From contig JARDYH010000007.1 of the NCBI GenBank assembly GCA_029215795.1, positions 21,525,263-21,589,262 of the forward strand: a stretch of 64,000 nt of DNA, read 5' to 3'. The notes beneath the pieces are model-generated. The model had not been told where the DNA came from. It searched no databases and saw only the letters and a program-made list of their open reading frames with translations. Each line of letters starts with the position of its first letter. Within the stretch, counting starts at the first letter, position 1. A program made the translations under genes and the position numbers. Origin of the DNA: Anniella stebbinsi. Lineage: Eukaryota > Chordata > Lepidosauria > Squamata > Anniellidae. Shown piece by piece: positions 34,804-45,466 of this stretch.

Positions 34804-35258
34804 AGAAAAGCATCTTGCAGATATGAGCTCCCACTCCCACCTCTTGATCTAGACTTCATTGCATCATCTAACATTGGCCTGGTGCTGGAGAATTCAGTAC
34901 TGGGACATTTCATGTATAATTCATTTGCAAGAGCAAGAGCTGCTGGGACACAACCTTATTCAAAGATACATGGCAAGAAGAGCAAGGAGATAAGAAAGTA
35001 ACCTTAGATTATTTGTCCACCTAGCCCATTATTAACTATTCTGGCTGGCAGTAGTTTCATAAGGTTTCTGGCAGTGGTCATTCCCATCACTCCTTACCTG
35101 ATCATTTTCACTAGAGAAACATTGCAGTATAGTCCCTTCCCATTAAAAATTATGGGAGAGCTTCCTTTGGATCAGAAATGGGCAACATGGGACCCACAGA
35201 GGCCTCCCTGGCCTCTGGTGCAGCCCCTACCTCTCAGGATTGCAGTGACCCAGTGGTA
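34804..35258. other. unassigned sequence
   Basis: No gene or repeat recognised beyond a GGGCAACATGGGACCCACAG block near 35175. Confidence 0.4.
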
Positions 35259-35574
35259 GGGTGACCAGATAAAATCCAGGTCAGGGCTCATGTAACTTTA
35301 ACTGTTGTAGAGAAAAGGAGATTTCAGCCAGTGTCATTTGTATGCAATTCGTACCTGGTGAAATTCCCTCTTCATCAAAACTGTTAAAGTTGCAGGGGCC
35401 CTGCCTTCTTTTGCATATGGTCACTGTAGTATAGTGCATGTACCTTTAACTGTTGTGATGAAGAGGGGATTTCACCAGGGACTAATTGCATACAAATGAC
35501 ACTGGCTGAAATTCCCTTTTCTCTACAACTGTTAAAGTTACATGAGCCCTGTCCTCCTTTTCATACGGTCAGCC
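35259..35574. mobile_element. family B palindromic MITE, full copy with unlike ends
   Basis: TA-bounded. The left end has the ATAAAATCCAGG version, while the right end has the CCTCCTTTTCATACGGTC version. The two end types thus occur in one copy, as in the 26922 element in the opposite arrangement. Confidence 0.8.
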
Positions 35575-35576
35575 TA

Positions 35577-35804
35577 GCCAACACATGCCATTGAATTTCA
35601 GTGTCATGGGAGCATGAGTATAGCCCACCAAGAGACAGCAGTTCAGTGGGTAGAAAATGTCCTCACTCAAATTGCCCACCTGTCCTTTGGATACTCCGGT
35701 CCAACGCTGGTTATTGTTTTAAATTAACATTTTGATTGGACTTGGAAACAGATTGGAAGCCCATTGCAGTTGATGACGCATTGGTGTCATGTGATCATAT
35801 TGAC
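35577..35804. other. unassigned spacer
   Basis: No feature recognised. Confidence 0.4.
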
Positions 35805-35806
35805 TA

Positions 35807-36035
35807 GGGTGACCATATGAAAAGGAGGACAGGGCTCCTGTATCTTGAAGAGTTGTATAGAAAAGGGAATTTCAGCAGGTGTCATTTGTATGCATGCAGC
35901 ACCTGGTGAAATCCCCCCCTTCATCACAACAGTTAATGCTGCAGGAGCCCTGCCCTCTTTTGTATCTGGTCTCCCTAGTATTGCTCGTGCAGCTTTAACT
36001 GGTCACTCTAGTACAGCTCCTGCAGCTAGTGAAAT
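35807..36035. mobile_element. family B palindromic MITE, incomplete copy
   Basis: Left end GGGTGACCATATGAAAAGG. GAATTTCAGCAGGTGTCATT and CACCTGGTGAAATCCCCCC follow in order. The right quarter is missing, and GGTCACTCTAGTACAGCTC near 36000 shows the middle joint. Confidence 0.75.
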
Positions 36036-36736
36036 TTTCTGAACTTCTCCAAATCCCTCTCTCCATGTACTAAATAATCCATCTAGAGGTGGTGTGTACA
36101 TTCAGTGTTAAATAAGGAAGTAGTATGCATTGATATGTAAATCAATCCTAATACTCTTTACAGTGAATTCAATGATCTTTAGATCAATGCACTGAAGTGG
36201 GAGGGATAGGGGGGTAGGGAATAACTGCATATCCTTGATTTCCTCCCATATAGCAGAGAAGGTTTCTTCACCATATACATTCCATCTATAAACATGTGAT
36301 ACACCATTTGCTAAGTCATTAGCCACTAGATTGGCAATGCTCACAGTAATAGAAAATTTCTAAGGCAATGCAAAGGAAAAAGGAGTTTATTGGAATTCAG
36401 GGGGGGAAATCTAATGGGGGAATGTATAAAAATGGATGAAGTGATTGAAAACAGCTATTTACACAGTACTTTTCTCATTCATTTTCTTTCCTATTATGTG
36501 TGGGGATTGAAAAAGGGAAAAAAATAGAAATAAAACAATTTCATAAAAATCTTCTTGAGGAGAAATTAGAGAGGAAAGAATGAGTTACACCAAAGAGCGT
36601 GAAAATGCTTGAAAACTGCCAAAGGGTAGAAAAGAGAAGTACTTGTCGAAGAAGCAAAGAATTGTGAAGAACGTGTCCCTACCTGCTCAGAGGAGCAAAG
36701 TATTTATAACTCTGAAAATTGATGTTGGATATTTGC
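36036..36736. other. unassigned AT-rich sequence
   Basis: No gene or repeat recognised. Confidence 0.4.
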
Positions 36737-36738
36737 TA

Positions 36739-37054
36739 GGCTGACCAGATAAAATCCAGGTCAGAGCTCATATAACTTTAACAGTTGTAGAGAAAAGGGA
36801 ATTTCAGCCAGTGTCGTTTGTATGCAATTAGTTCCTAGTGAAATTCCCTCTTCATTACAACAGTTAAAGTTGCAGGGGCCCTGCCTTCTTTTGTATATGG
36901 TCACTCTAGTATAGTGCCTGCACCTTTAACAGTTGTGATGAAGAGGGAATTTCACCAGGAACTAATTGCATACAAATGACACTGGCTGAAATTCCCTTTT
37001 CTCTACAACTGTTAAAGTTACATGAGCCCTGACCTGGATTTTATCTGGTCAGCC
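36739..37054. mobile_element. family B palindromic MITE, full copy
   Basis: TA-bounded, with the same exact inverted ends as the 34486 copy. Quarter 1 (GACCAGATAAAATCC, CTTTAACAGTTGTAGAG) is homologous to the reverse complement of quarter 2 (CAACAGTTAAAG, TATATGGTCA). Quarters 3 and 4 repeat this inverted. Confidence 0.85.
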
Positions 37055-37175
37055 TAATATTTGCAATCACAACTAGGAACTGTCAGCCACCTCTGAAGGT
37101 TGACTGAGGAGGGTGAATTCTTACTGAAGGGTGAATTACCTTTAAACACTGGGAAGTGTCACTGGCTGCCTTATA

Positions 37176-37560
37176 GGATCATAGAATCATAGACAAGTTG
37201 AGCTGCAAGGGGCCTATAAGACCATTGAGTCCAACCCCCTGCTCAATGCAGGAATCTACTGTAAAGATTACTTGACAGATGGCTGTCTAGCTGCACCTTG
37301 AAGCCCTCTAGTGTGAGAAAGCCCACCACCTCCCTAGGTCATTGGTTCCATTTTTGCACTGCTCTAACAGTCAGGAAGTTTTTCCTGATGTCCAGACAGA
37401 ATCTGGCACCTTGTAACTTGAGCCTATTATTATGCATCGTGCACACTGGGATGATTGAGAAGAGATCCTGGCCCTTCTCTGTGTGACAACCTTTCAATTA
37501 TTTGAGAATGCTACCATGTCTCCCCTCAATGTTCTGTAAACTTCTTTCAAACATGTGGTT
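37176..37560 (-). mobile_element. CR1 LINE 3' end
   Basis: Starts on the plus strand with ATCATAGAATCATAGA, the complement of the CR1 octamer tail, then ACCCCCTGCTCAATGCAGGA, TTTTCCTGATGTCCAGACAG and GAGAAGAGATCCTGGCCC. It is homologous to the plus-strand copy at 23331. The open plus-strand frame at 37298 is antisense. Confidence 0.9.
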
Positions 37561-37695
37561 GCTGATTGGCATCAGCCCTTCTAACATTAGCTGGAATCAG
37601 CTAACTAATTAGCAACCATGCACTTGCATGCTGTTGCTGACTGTGGTGACCTGGCCTCTACCAACGTTTTACAATGGTTCCCATGATCTTTGTGT
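37561..37695. other. unassigned spacer between two CR1 pieces
   Basis: No feature recognised. Confidence 0.4.
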
Positions 37696-38000
37696 TAACC
37701 TATGGAATTCACTTCACAAGGTGAAATAATGGCCACCCATTTGAATGGTTTTAAAGGGGGATAAGAAAACCCATACAGGAGAAGGCTATCAACGGCTTCT
37801 AGTCCTGATGGCTATATGGTACCTTCAGTATCAGAGGCACTATGCCTATGTATATCAATTGCTGGGGAACAAAGGCAGGAGGGTTGAACCCATGTCATCC
37901 TTGTGGGTTTCTTATGGGCAGCTGGTTGGCAACTGTGTGAATAGAATGCTGAACTAGATGGACCTGGGTCTGAACCGGCATGGTTCTTCTTAGGTTCTCA
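37696..38000 (+). mobile_element. CR1-type LINE 3' UTR fragment
   Basis: ACCTATGGAATTCACTTCAC, ATGGCCACCCATTTGAATGG, AATTGCTGGGGAACAAAGGC and ATGGTTCTTCTTAGGTTCT follow the order of the copy at 9695. The coding part is lost. Confidence 0.85.
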
Positions 38001-38104
38001 TATTAGTAGCAATGTTTCCTATTAAAGAGCCACTTTGCTATCTACTACTGTCTGCAACTTTGAAATCTCCACCTCAGATTTCATGTAACTATAGGATCTT
38101 CCAG

Positions 38105-38304
38105 GGGAAGGGTCTATGGATCGGTGCTAGAGGCTCTGCTTTGCATGCAGAGGGCCCCAGATTTGACCAACGGCATAGTCATGTAGGACTAGGAAAGAAT
38201 CTTGTCTGAAACACTGCAGAGCTGGGCTGGTACCAGTCAGGGTCAAACGTTCCAGGCTCGATGGACTAATGGTCTGACTCAGTATAAGACTATGCTCCTA
38301 TGCT
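38105..38304 (+). repeat. Sauria-type tRNA-derived SINE
   Basis: The head has TCTGCTTTGCATGCAGAGGG after a decayed box A (GGTGCTAGAGG) and a degenerate box B. The body continues TGAAACACTGCAGAGC and GCTGGTACCAGTCAG, and the tail reads GATGGACTAATGGTCTGACT and CAGTATAAGACTATG. This order is that of squamate tRNA-derived SINEs transcribed by RNA polymerase III. The copy is old. Confidence 0.8.
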
Positions 38305-38530
38305 AAGCTAACTCCGGGCATAGGCAAAATGGTGCTTAATGGGTCACTACTGTAAGGGTATAACTTCTTCTAGCAACAATCTTATGTGGTGAATGCTGGC
38401 AGAAATGTAACCCAAATGAGGCAATAAAAATAAAATAAAATAAGAGGGAGTTAAAAAGAAAACAAACAAAGCAAACCCTTAAAAAAAACTGGAAGAGAAA
38501 TGTCCTCTCCTTCGCAGCCCCTATGATGGC
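38305..38530. other. unassigned spacer
   Basis: A/T-rich; no feature. Confidence 0.4.
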
Positions 38531-38900
38531 TTAGCTAAGGATGGGTGAATTCTCCCGTATCCTGTTCACACTCTGTTCACTGGATTCCCGGTGGTTTGTG
38601 GGTGCCCAGCAAGAGCTAATGTATTTTTTTTTGGAGGGGTTGGTCCACAAGCCAGGAATTGCACAAATTTTCAGCTGAGCAAATTTGCAGAAATCTGGAT
38701 TTGCGCAAATCCATGGCCATGAATAGAGTAATGCACATAACATTGCAGGCGTAAGGGACCATTTATGCCTGGAATATTGCACAAGTTATGCTATTTTCAG
38801 CCCCAAATTTGCACAAATCCTAACTTCCACAAACCCCGTGAATTTGTGCAAGGTGGGATTTGCACATTTCGTTTTTCAAAGTGGAAAGTTGCAAGCTTGC
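38531..38900. repeat. decayed AT-rich repeat rich in TTTGCACAAAT words
   Basis: ATTGCACAAATTTTC, GATTTGCGCAAATCC, AATATTGCACAAG, AATTTGCACAAATCC and GAATTTGTGCAAGG recur and form local palindromes. It starts with TAAGGATGGGTGAATTC. The frames across it (83 and 133 codons) come from the repeat. Confidence 0.5.
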
Positions 38901-39734
38901 CTGACTTGGAATGCACTGAGTTGAGCCAGCTCAAGGATGTGCAAGTGGTGTCTGGGGGGGACAAGCTGGCAAAAACTCACCAAGCACCACCCAAATGGAT
39001 TACACCGACAACTCTAGTCCTAAGTAGTAGGCATTGGATGCAAAATGTCCATTGGGAAAGAAAAACAGTAATGGGGGAGGATGGTATACCTTGCAGGAAG
39101 GCCTGGTTGGCTGGCTGGAACCCTGCACAACAGCACTTTTGTGAGGTGGAAGGATATATACTGTAACATTTTGTTGCATGTCCCATTTGCACTTCATAGT
39201 AACTAAGCCAGTATCAATCTCCAACAGCCAGTGCATGCATTCACAAAGGGAGAGTCTTCTTTCGGCCTCTGCCTCTTCCCCAAAAGGGAAGAAAGCCAAA
39301 CACATATTGCAGGCACAATTTTTGTTTGCCCAAACTGATTAGCAGCTGCTTTACTTTGCTTTTACCCCTTCAAACCTCAGGCAAAATCAGTCATGGTCAA
39401 TGAAGAATACCTGTACTTGATGCACAAACTTGGCTGGTCTCTGTTTTGAAAACCAAAAGGTGAAATAGCAGGAGAAGGAGGAGGAGAAAGAGAGAGAGAG
39501 AGAGAGGTGCAGCTTCAGGATTCGTAAAGATGTTTGACTTTGTATTAATAGCTCCATCAGCGTTTTATGAAAACATGAGTACAGAATGAAACCTTCAGGC
39601 AAAAAAAGGGGGGGAGTGGGTACTACACATAAAGGTACAATGTCATCTTGAACTTGTGAAACACAATATAAAGCATAATCCTAAACACCACAATTATAAG
39701 TAAAGCAGATTGAAATTAGTAGGTAAATAAAAAA
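38901..39734. other. unassigned sequence
   Basis: A GA tract lies at 39478-39507. No gene recognised. Confidence 0.4.
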
Positions 39735-39808
39735 CCAGTAGTGGTCAGAATGTTGGACTTTGGTTGGGGAGACACAGGTTCAAATCCCCACTCCGCCATG
39801 AAAATTAT
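39735..39808 (+). repeat. tRNA-derived SINE head
   Basis: AGTGGTCAGAATGTTGGACT is followed by GGGAGACACAGGTTCAAATC and CCCACTCCGCCATG. The GGTTCAAATCC box B is intact. It matches a common lizard SINE head and is followed directly by a family A MITE. Confidence 0.7.
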
Positions 39809-39810
39809 TG

Positions 39811-39955
39811 GGTCCAGATCTACACCAAGCAGGATATAACACTTCGAAAACATTTTGAAAATGGTATATGGAATCTGTCTTGGAACGGAAGAGTTGTCAA
39901 AACCATTTTAGAGCACTACAAACTAGTAGCATAGATCCTGCCCAAGTGACATTTT
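39811..39955 (+). mobile_element. family A MITE, left-part copy
   Basis: CCAGATCTACACCAAGCAGG, ATAACACTTCGAAAACATTT and AGTTGTCAAAACCATTTTAG match the 17313 copy. Confidence 0.75.
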
Positions 39956-40064
39956 CTGGGCAGTTGCCAACCAGGGCTATGTGGAACCAGATAGGTTGTC
40001 ACTGCTGCTTCTCAACACTCTCACTGCCCACTTTCTCAGGGAGGGCAGGTGAACAGGCCAAGGC

Positions 40065-40287
40065 CTAATCCACATCAAGCAGGATATTGCACTTTGAAAG
40101 CAGTATAGAGAAGGCAAGAGCTATGCTACTGCTTTATAGGGGTTTTGAAGTGCATTGACAACTGTTGGGGCCCACTGACCCATACCACATACCACTATAT
40201 CTTGCTTGGTGTGGCTCCTGCCTTTTATATACAGCTGTTATACTACTTCCATACTGCTATATCCTGCATGGTGTAGATCTGGCCTAT
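40065..40287. mobile_element. family A MITE, full copy
   Basis: Left end CCTAATCCACATCAAGCAGG; right end GCATGGTGTAGATCTGGCC. The interior contains CAACTGTTGGGGCCCACTGA and CCTGCCTTTTATATACAGC. Frames on it are not genes. Confidence 0.8.
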
Positions 40288-42419
40288 GCAGATGTCAATC
40301 CTTTAGTTTTATTCCACCTGGTAGTAGCTTTCTCTCTAATGAACTTTGTTTTGAAAACAGAAAAAAAATGGAGAAGAAACACAGAATCTTCTAAGAAATC
40401 CATGCATTGTCTGTGAGGGGGAATTGACACAAACACATTCGTACATCTTGCCCTCAAGTGCCAATGAACAGCTTCAGTTTGTGTTGAATTTCCGAAAGCA
40501 AGTAGGGTTCAGAAGTGACCTCAAGAAGGTTTTACCCATTTGTGTCATTTCTGCTTTGTGCCAATAGCTACTGCCTATGAAAAAGCATAGGCTCTAACAT
40601 GCTCTGCATAAATGGTTCCAACAAATATCTGGACTGCCTAAGTCACCTAGAGGGGTATAAAGTGCTTTGTTTTTGCCATCTGTTGTGATGGGGTTTCCTC
40701 TTCATCAGAGGTCCCCCTTGTGGCTTTCTTAATTGCAAGGCCTTAACATGCTTCAGGTAATGTAGATTTTAGAATAATTTTTGAGATCTGTCTCTGGCAG
40801 CTTTCTCCCTCTTGCCCACCCTCCATTACTGAAATCACCACATGGGTTGGCACAATTCCATCCAAATAGTGTTCATGCCTGATGAGCTGGCCAGGACTTA
40901 AATAGCCAGCGGGAGGTTAAAATCAGGTTGTTATGGTATCCAGTTCTTGCTTCAGTTAAAGCTCTTGCAGCCTAACTCAGAACTGTCACAACTTCTAGGG
41001 ACTGTCTGTAATTCTGCTGGTCTTTCAGCTTGCTGGGAGATGACAAGAAGGTGTTGGAGGAGAGAGTCTGCATGCCACATAATCTACCCTGCACACCCAA
41101 AGTTAGCCTGATGTTGTCAGGTGCAGAGAGGATGCTTTTCCATCACCAGTATGGAAGAAAGATTCGCTTTTGTACATGCAATGGGTATGTGGGAGGGGCA
41201 CCATCTTGTTCTTGGCCTCAGAGAGGAAAATGGTCTGGGAGTTGTCTGGTCCTGGTCTGGGAGTTGTCATTTTCAATTTCACGCAAAGCCACAGACAAAG
41301 CCTTGCTCAAGAGCATTATGGGGAATTAAAATGGTGGCTTGTAGCTGTCTGCCAGTGGGGGTTCACCATAGGAGAGAGTTTGCCAAGAGGCCTTTCAAAC
41401 CTGGATCTGGCCCTGGGTCTTTCCCCATTTACCACTTTGAGTCTCACATAAACCACAAGTCTGTACTTGAGAAGGTGTTACTACAGTTCCCGAGTTATGG
41501 TAACACCAATATACTTAGCCTAGATATGCAAGGAGAAATCCAATAGTTGGGCAAGGAATCAGCCACAATGGTCACCATCAGTCAAGCTCACTACTAAATT
41601 AGGAATCATTACCCACACATGTCCACCTGTTTTTTTAAAGTATTCTGAAGAGCAGCTCCATCAAATGTTTGATTTATGACTCCCCCATCAACCAAAAAAA
41701 TAAAACTAATAAACAAAACCCACATCATTTGGTTTAGAGTTCTTGGCCAATCAGGCCTAGGCACATCTTTCAGACTGTTCCTTGCAAGGTGATTTTAATT
41801 ACTGAAAGGGTATGGCATAGGAAAGGAGATAGCTACATTAACAACTTCCACTTAAAGCCTAACTACCCATTATGATAACTGTGTTGTTTGAGAGGCCTAA
41901 TGGAGACAAAATTAATACTAAGTATTGGGGGGGGGGTAATTTTTAATTGGGGTTGCAGCACCAATAAGAACTTTCCTCCCTATCTATATTTGCAGTATGG
42001 AAGAAATATTTATGTCCAGATTACAGATGGGGAAGGAAGGCACTTCCAACCCCAGGTATTGCAATCCTGATAAAAAGTATCTTCCCTCCTGCAGTGTAAT
42101 ATTAATGGAAGGGGGGAAAAGGGGGGGGAACTTTGACATAATTGCAAGCACCACATTTAATGTAAGATGGAATTTAGTGTCATGCTGAAAGCTGACCTCC
42201 AATTTTCTAAAAGAGTCCTTCCCCTCAAAAGAGGCTTCTGTTCTTCTGATTCAGTCTGATGGTGCTTTAGAATTTATTTGGTGGGCTTCTTTCTATTAAG
42301 CAAAAATCCCGCAGCCTTACCAGGGCTTCATCTTCCAGCGTCTTTGCTGGTTTACAATCAGCACAATACACACACTCCTTTGTTTTTGCCAGTTCCTTTT
42401 CATATGTTTCATTTATACC
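40288..42419. other. unassigned sequence
   Basis: No recognised gene or repeat family. A 21-bp direct repeat with GGTCTGGGAGTTGTC occurs twice at 41231-41271. G-runs lie at 41928-41938 and 42113-42129. Frames of 99-141 codons at 41030-41546 overlap in three phases with no domain. Confidence 0.4.
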
Positions 42420-42668
42420 AGGGCCTTATCTACACCAAGCAGGATATAGCACTATGAAAGCAGTATGAAAGCAGTATATAAAAGGCAAGAGCCACAATGT
42501 GCAGGATATAGCACTATGAAAGCAGCATGAAAACGGTATGTGGAAAGTGTGTATGGGCCCCAACAGTTGTCGGTGCACTTCAATCCCACTATAAAGCAGT
42601 AGTGTGGCTCCTGCCTTTTGTATACTGTTTTCATAGTGCAATATCCTGCTTGGTGTCGATTAGGCCCA
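42420..42668. mobile_element. family A MITE, full copy
   Basis: Left CAGGGCCTTATCTACACCAA, right GCTTGGTGTCGATTAGGCCC. Two direct GCACTATGAAAGCAG blocks at the left and ACTATAAAGCAGTAGTGTGG at the right. The CAGGG-type end supports a hAT-like origin. Confidence 0.8.
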
Positions 42669-43024
42669 GTTCTATATTGTACAATTTGTATTTATTACCA
42701 CATTTTCACTGATTTATAAAATGGCAGATTTCCACTTGAAAATGACATTGGAGGCATCAGAGGTTGTGAAAGGGACCCATGAACTTCCATGAGTGAACAA
42801 TCACGACCACACAATAAATGCCCGGTGTAGAAATGACCTGTTTGTCTTTGCTGGTGTTTTGGGGCTTACTCTTATCATTGTGACATGTTTTTGACATGTT
42901 GAGGATGTTGTTGTTTTTTTCTCTTCTTCTTCTTTTACACATCTCTCTATCACTCCACAGCCTTGGCTGCTTATGCTTGTTGTTCTGAAAAAAGTCCCAT
43001 GAGAGGAGTAACCTCACGACATCT
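42669..43024. other. unassigned sequence
   Basis: The 105-codon minus-strand frame has no domain. A TTC tract lies at 42921-42936. Confidence 0.4.
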
Positions 43025-43300
43025 CCCCCTGGGCTATAACTCAGGTGTGCAGAGCCAGGAAAGCTACCAACCACCAGAGAGAAGATAATACTATGAAAGA
43101 CAGGACACTCTCACCTTTAGCTACCTTTAAATTAAAAGAAGCCCAAGAGTCCAGTACCCCACCTTCAAACAATTGCCTCTTGAAATCCTGTCAGATTTTC
43201 CTCTACTTTTCATTTGACTCTACCTCCTCTCACACCCATTTCTGTTCTTTTAAATTGACTGATGGTCAAAAAATGCAGAAGAAACTTTTGGCATAGCACA
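43025..43300. repeat. family F dispersed repeat, copy 2
   Basis: CTATGAAAGACAGGACACTC, AAGCCCAAGAGTCC and ACTTTTGGCATAGCACAAAT match, in order, words of the copy at 5540. Confidence 0.4.
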
Positions 43301-43521
43301 AATGTACCAGATTGCCTATCCTTGCACTAATGTAATTAGGCCCTTAGCTGTAGCTTGTATCAGTATCTTCGATCATCGGGTGGGTATGCAATATTTTGGT
43401 GTGAGGCAGCTCTCTGGAGCATGTTCACTGTTTTCCAGAATGCAGCTAATCACTTTCATGACAATCCTGGGGCCATTTTTTTTAATTTATAGATAGTCCC
43501 AAAAACATCCTCCAATAGTTC

Positions 43522-43563
<42 letters not shown>

Positions 43564-44560
43564 GCCACACAGATATATGAGAGATGGTTTAAGTTAAGTC
43601 TGCACACCTGCTCTTCTCTAACATGTGCTGTAGCTTCTTTCAGTAAAAGGTAACTACAGCTCCATTTGGTTTTAATTTTAAATTGTTGTTTTTTGCCATG
43701 GTTTTCTGCAATTAGGCCACCAGAAATGAAAGGAAAACAGCTTGAGAGATCTGTTCTCGTTTTTTTTCATCCCGAACTTGTGCCCTGTGGGATGAATTAG
43801 ACTGCCAACAGTATATTTGTTAATTGCTATCTGTGCATTCCAAAATGCTTCTTGCAACTTACATTGGGCATTCTAAATATAATTCCCCTTTAATGCTGTG
43901 AAAGGTTCTCTCATAAAAATGCTGGTAACCTTCTCTTTAACAAGCATATAATCTGGAAGGTCAGTGGCTGAGGTCAGTCCCATCCCTGAACTTACAGTCA
44001 CAACCTTCCCCCCCCCCCCACAAAGTAGAGGCACAGGAACTCACACTCATAATTATATTCATTTTAACTCTATGGAAATTTAATATTTGGACTATTGTCT
44101 TGCATGCAGGCTGAGCGTAAACGCGGGAAATAAATGCAAAGGTTGAATATGAATTCATAAAAACAAACCGTATTTTGTAGAAATGTGGGGTGTAAATGCT
44201 GATAATCCAGGGCAATAGCTAAATCTAATAACTGTTTGGTCCATGTGTGTACGCCATTTAACCTCTGTGAGCCAGGAAGAAGCAAAATACGTCTCCCCAT
44301 TTCATTTGGCTACCTATTAATATTGTATTGTCCCAGTTGTTTTGTAGTACGTAATTCCTTTTTTCTTCTTCATTATTTTTTCTTCTTCGTTATTTCAGCT
44401 AACACTATTTCTAGTTTGATTGGACGTGTTCAGGATGAAGCTTTCGTCAGCATCCTGGGAAGGTCCATTGGCTAGGATACTCCTTGAAATCAAAGTGCAG
44501 CATCCCACTCTTGGGGGGGGGGGGAGTTGAAGGATGGAAATGCACCTCAGAGGACAACAC
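43301..44560. other. unassigned sequence before the Harbinger element
   Basis: A (CT)n tract lies at 43525-43560 and a C-run at 44006-44019. 43600-43950 has few repeats. A G-run at 44511-44524 lies 40 bp before the transposon. No exon recognised. Confidence 0.4.
43525..43560. repeat. (CT)n microsatellite
   Basis: Uninterrupted CT units. Confidence 0.9.
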
Positions 44561-44563
44561 CCT

Positions 44564-44650
44564 GGCTGAATTCGGACGACACGTTGAACAACTGAGGGTT
44601 ATTGAAGCAAGAACCCACTGCGTTGTTCAACGTATCGTCCGAATTGAGCC
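44564..44650. repeat. terminal hairpin: TIR plus inverted internal TIR copy
   Basis: The 29 bases at 44564-44592 are inverted at 44622-44650 with two mismatches, leaving a 29-base loop. The internal arm ends CGTCCGAATTGAGCC, like the right end of the whole element. A weaker TIR-like copy TTGTCTGAATTGGGGC is at 44757-44772. The hairpin could be a MITE-sized derivative nested at the end, or a duplicated terminus. Confidence 0.85.
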
Positions 44651-45466
44651 ACACAACCCACAGTTGTTCAAGTAACAACCCACAGTTGTTAGAGGAACAA
44701 CTGAGATGAACAACTCATTTGCGAGTTGTTGAGGGATTTTACAACTGACAAACATGTTGTCTGAATTGGGGCGTTGTTGAAGCAACAACCGTGAGTTGTT
44801 GAGCAAGGAAAACCAGAGAGCGGAGCGGCAAAAGAGGCAGAAAGTGGGTGGCCGCTCAAGCACACTCGCAACAGAGACCTGGCTTCGCCGCCATAGCAAC
44901 CAGGACGCCCGCCTCCCCCACCAGGCAGCCGGCACGGAGCTCAACAAGGAGCCTGCTCCTGCCAGCACTTACAAAGGGTGCCCAGCCAGCCACCCAAATG
45001 GACAGGGAAGCGCACCAGAATGGAGCCATGGCCAAGGGGGGGAGGGGGAGATTGAAGAAGCAACACCGCCAGGCACCCAGGAACAGGGGGTAGCCCCCCC
45101 ACCCCAACAGGGAGAACAACACCCCACCCAAAGTAGACCCCCTCTGCAACGCCACCCAGAAGTACGAGGGATGGGGAAGCAGCGCCCAGGGAGCCCCCCC
45201 ATTCGCCCAAGACGATTGGACAGTGACCAACAGCCATGTACATCCCCAAGTCACACAAAACTGCATGGCAAAGGGCGCCCGTGGGCACCAGCCAGCCACC
45301 TGCAGATGTTTTGGAAAACAGGCAGAGGCATGCACAACACACAGGGCACATCCAGAGGAAGCACAACATCCCAAGAGCACCCACCAGCATACAAACACAC
45401 GGGACGGGGGAAAGCAGCCCAGAGCACAGACAGCCGACACCTACAAAACACACATCCGCATACAAC
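44651..45466 (+). other. Harbinger subterminal repeats and leader
   Basis: 44651-44810 is packed with CAACCCACAGTTGTT, GAACAACTCA, GAGTTGTTGAG and GCAACAACCG words in both orientations, plausible binding sites for the Myb-like protein. From 44820 to 45466 the sequence is GC-rich. Frames there (for example 258 codons from 44796) have low-complexity composition and no domain; I take this as promoter and leader. Confidence 0.6.

Noticed and set aside
26782..37054. Family B array as a CRISPR-like or satellite array
   Set aside because: Copies are irregularly spaced, TA-bounded and internally palindromic; they are dispersed transposons in eukaryotic DNA.
37298..37486. 62-codon plus-strand frame
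   Set aside because: Antisense to a minus-strand CR1 end; the same antisense frame appears at 23422-23613.
39735..39808. Possible tRNA gene
   Set aside because: SINE head with a good box B but without matching acceptor stems.
42412..42676. 8-bp hAT-type target duplication around the family A copy
   Set aside because: The flanks (ATTTATAC and TTCTATAT) do not match well enough to claim a duplication.
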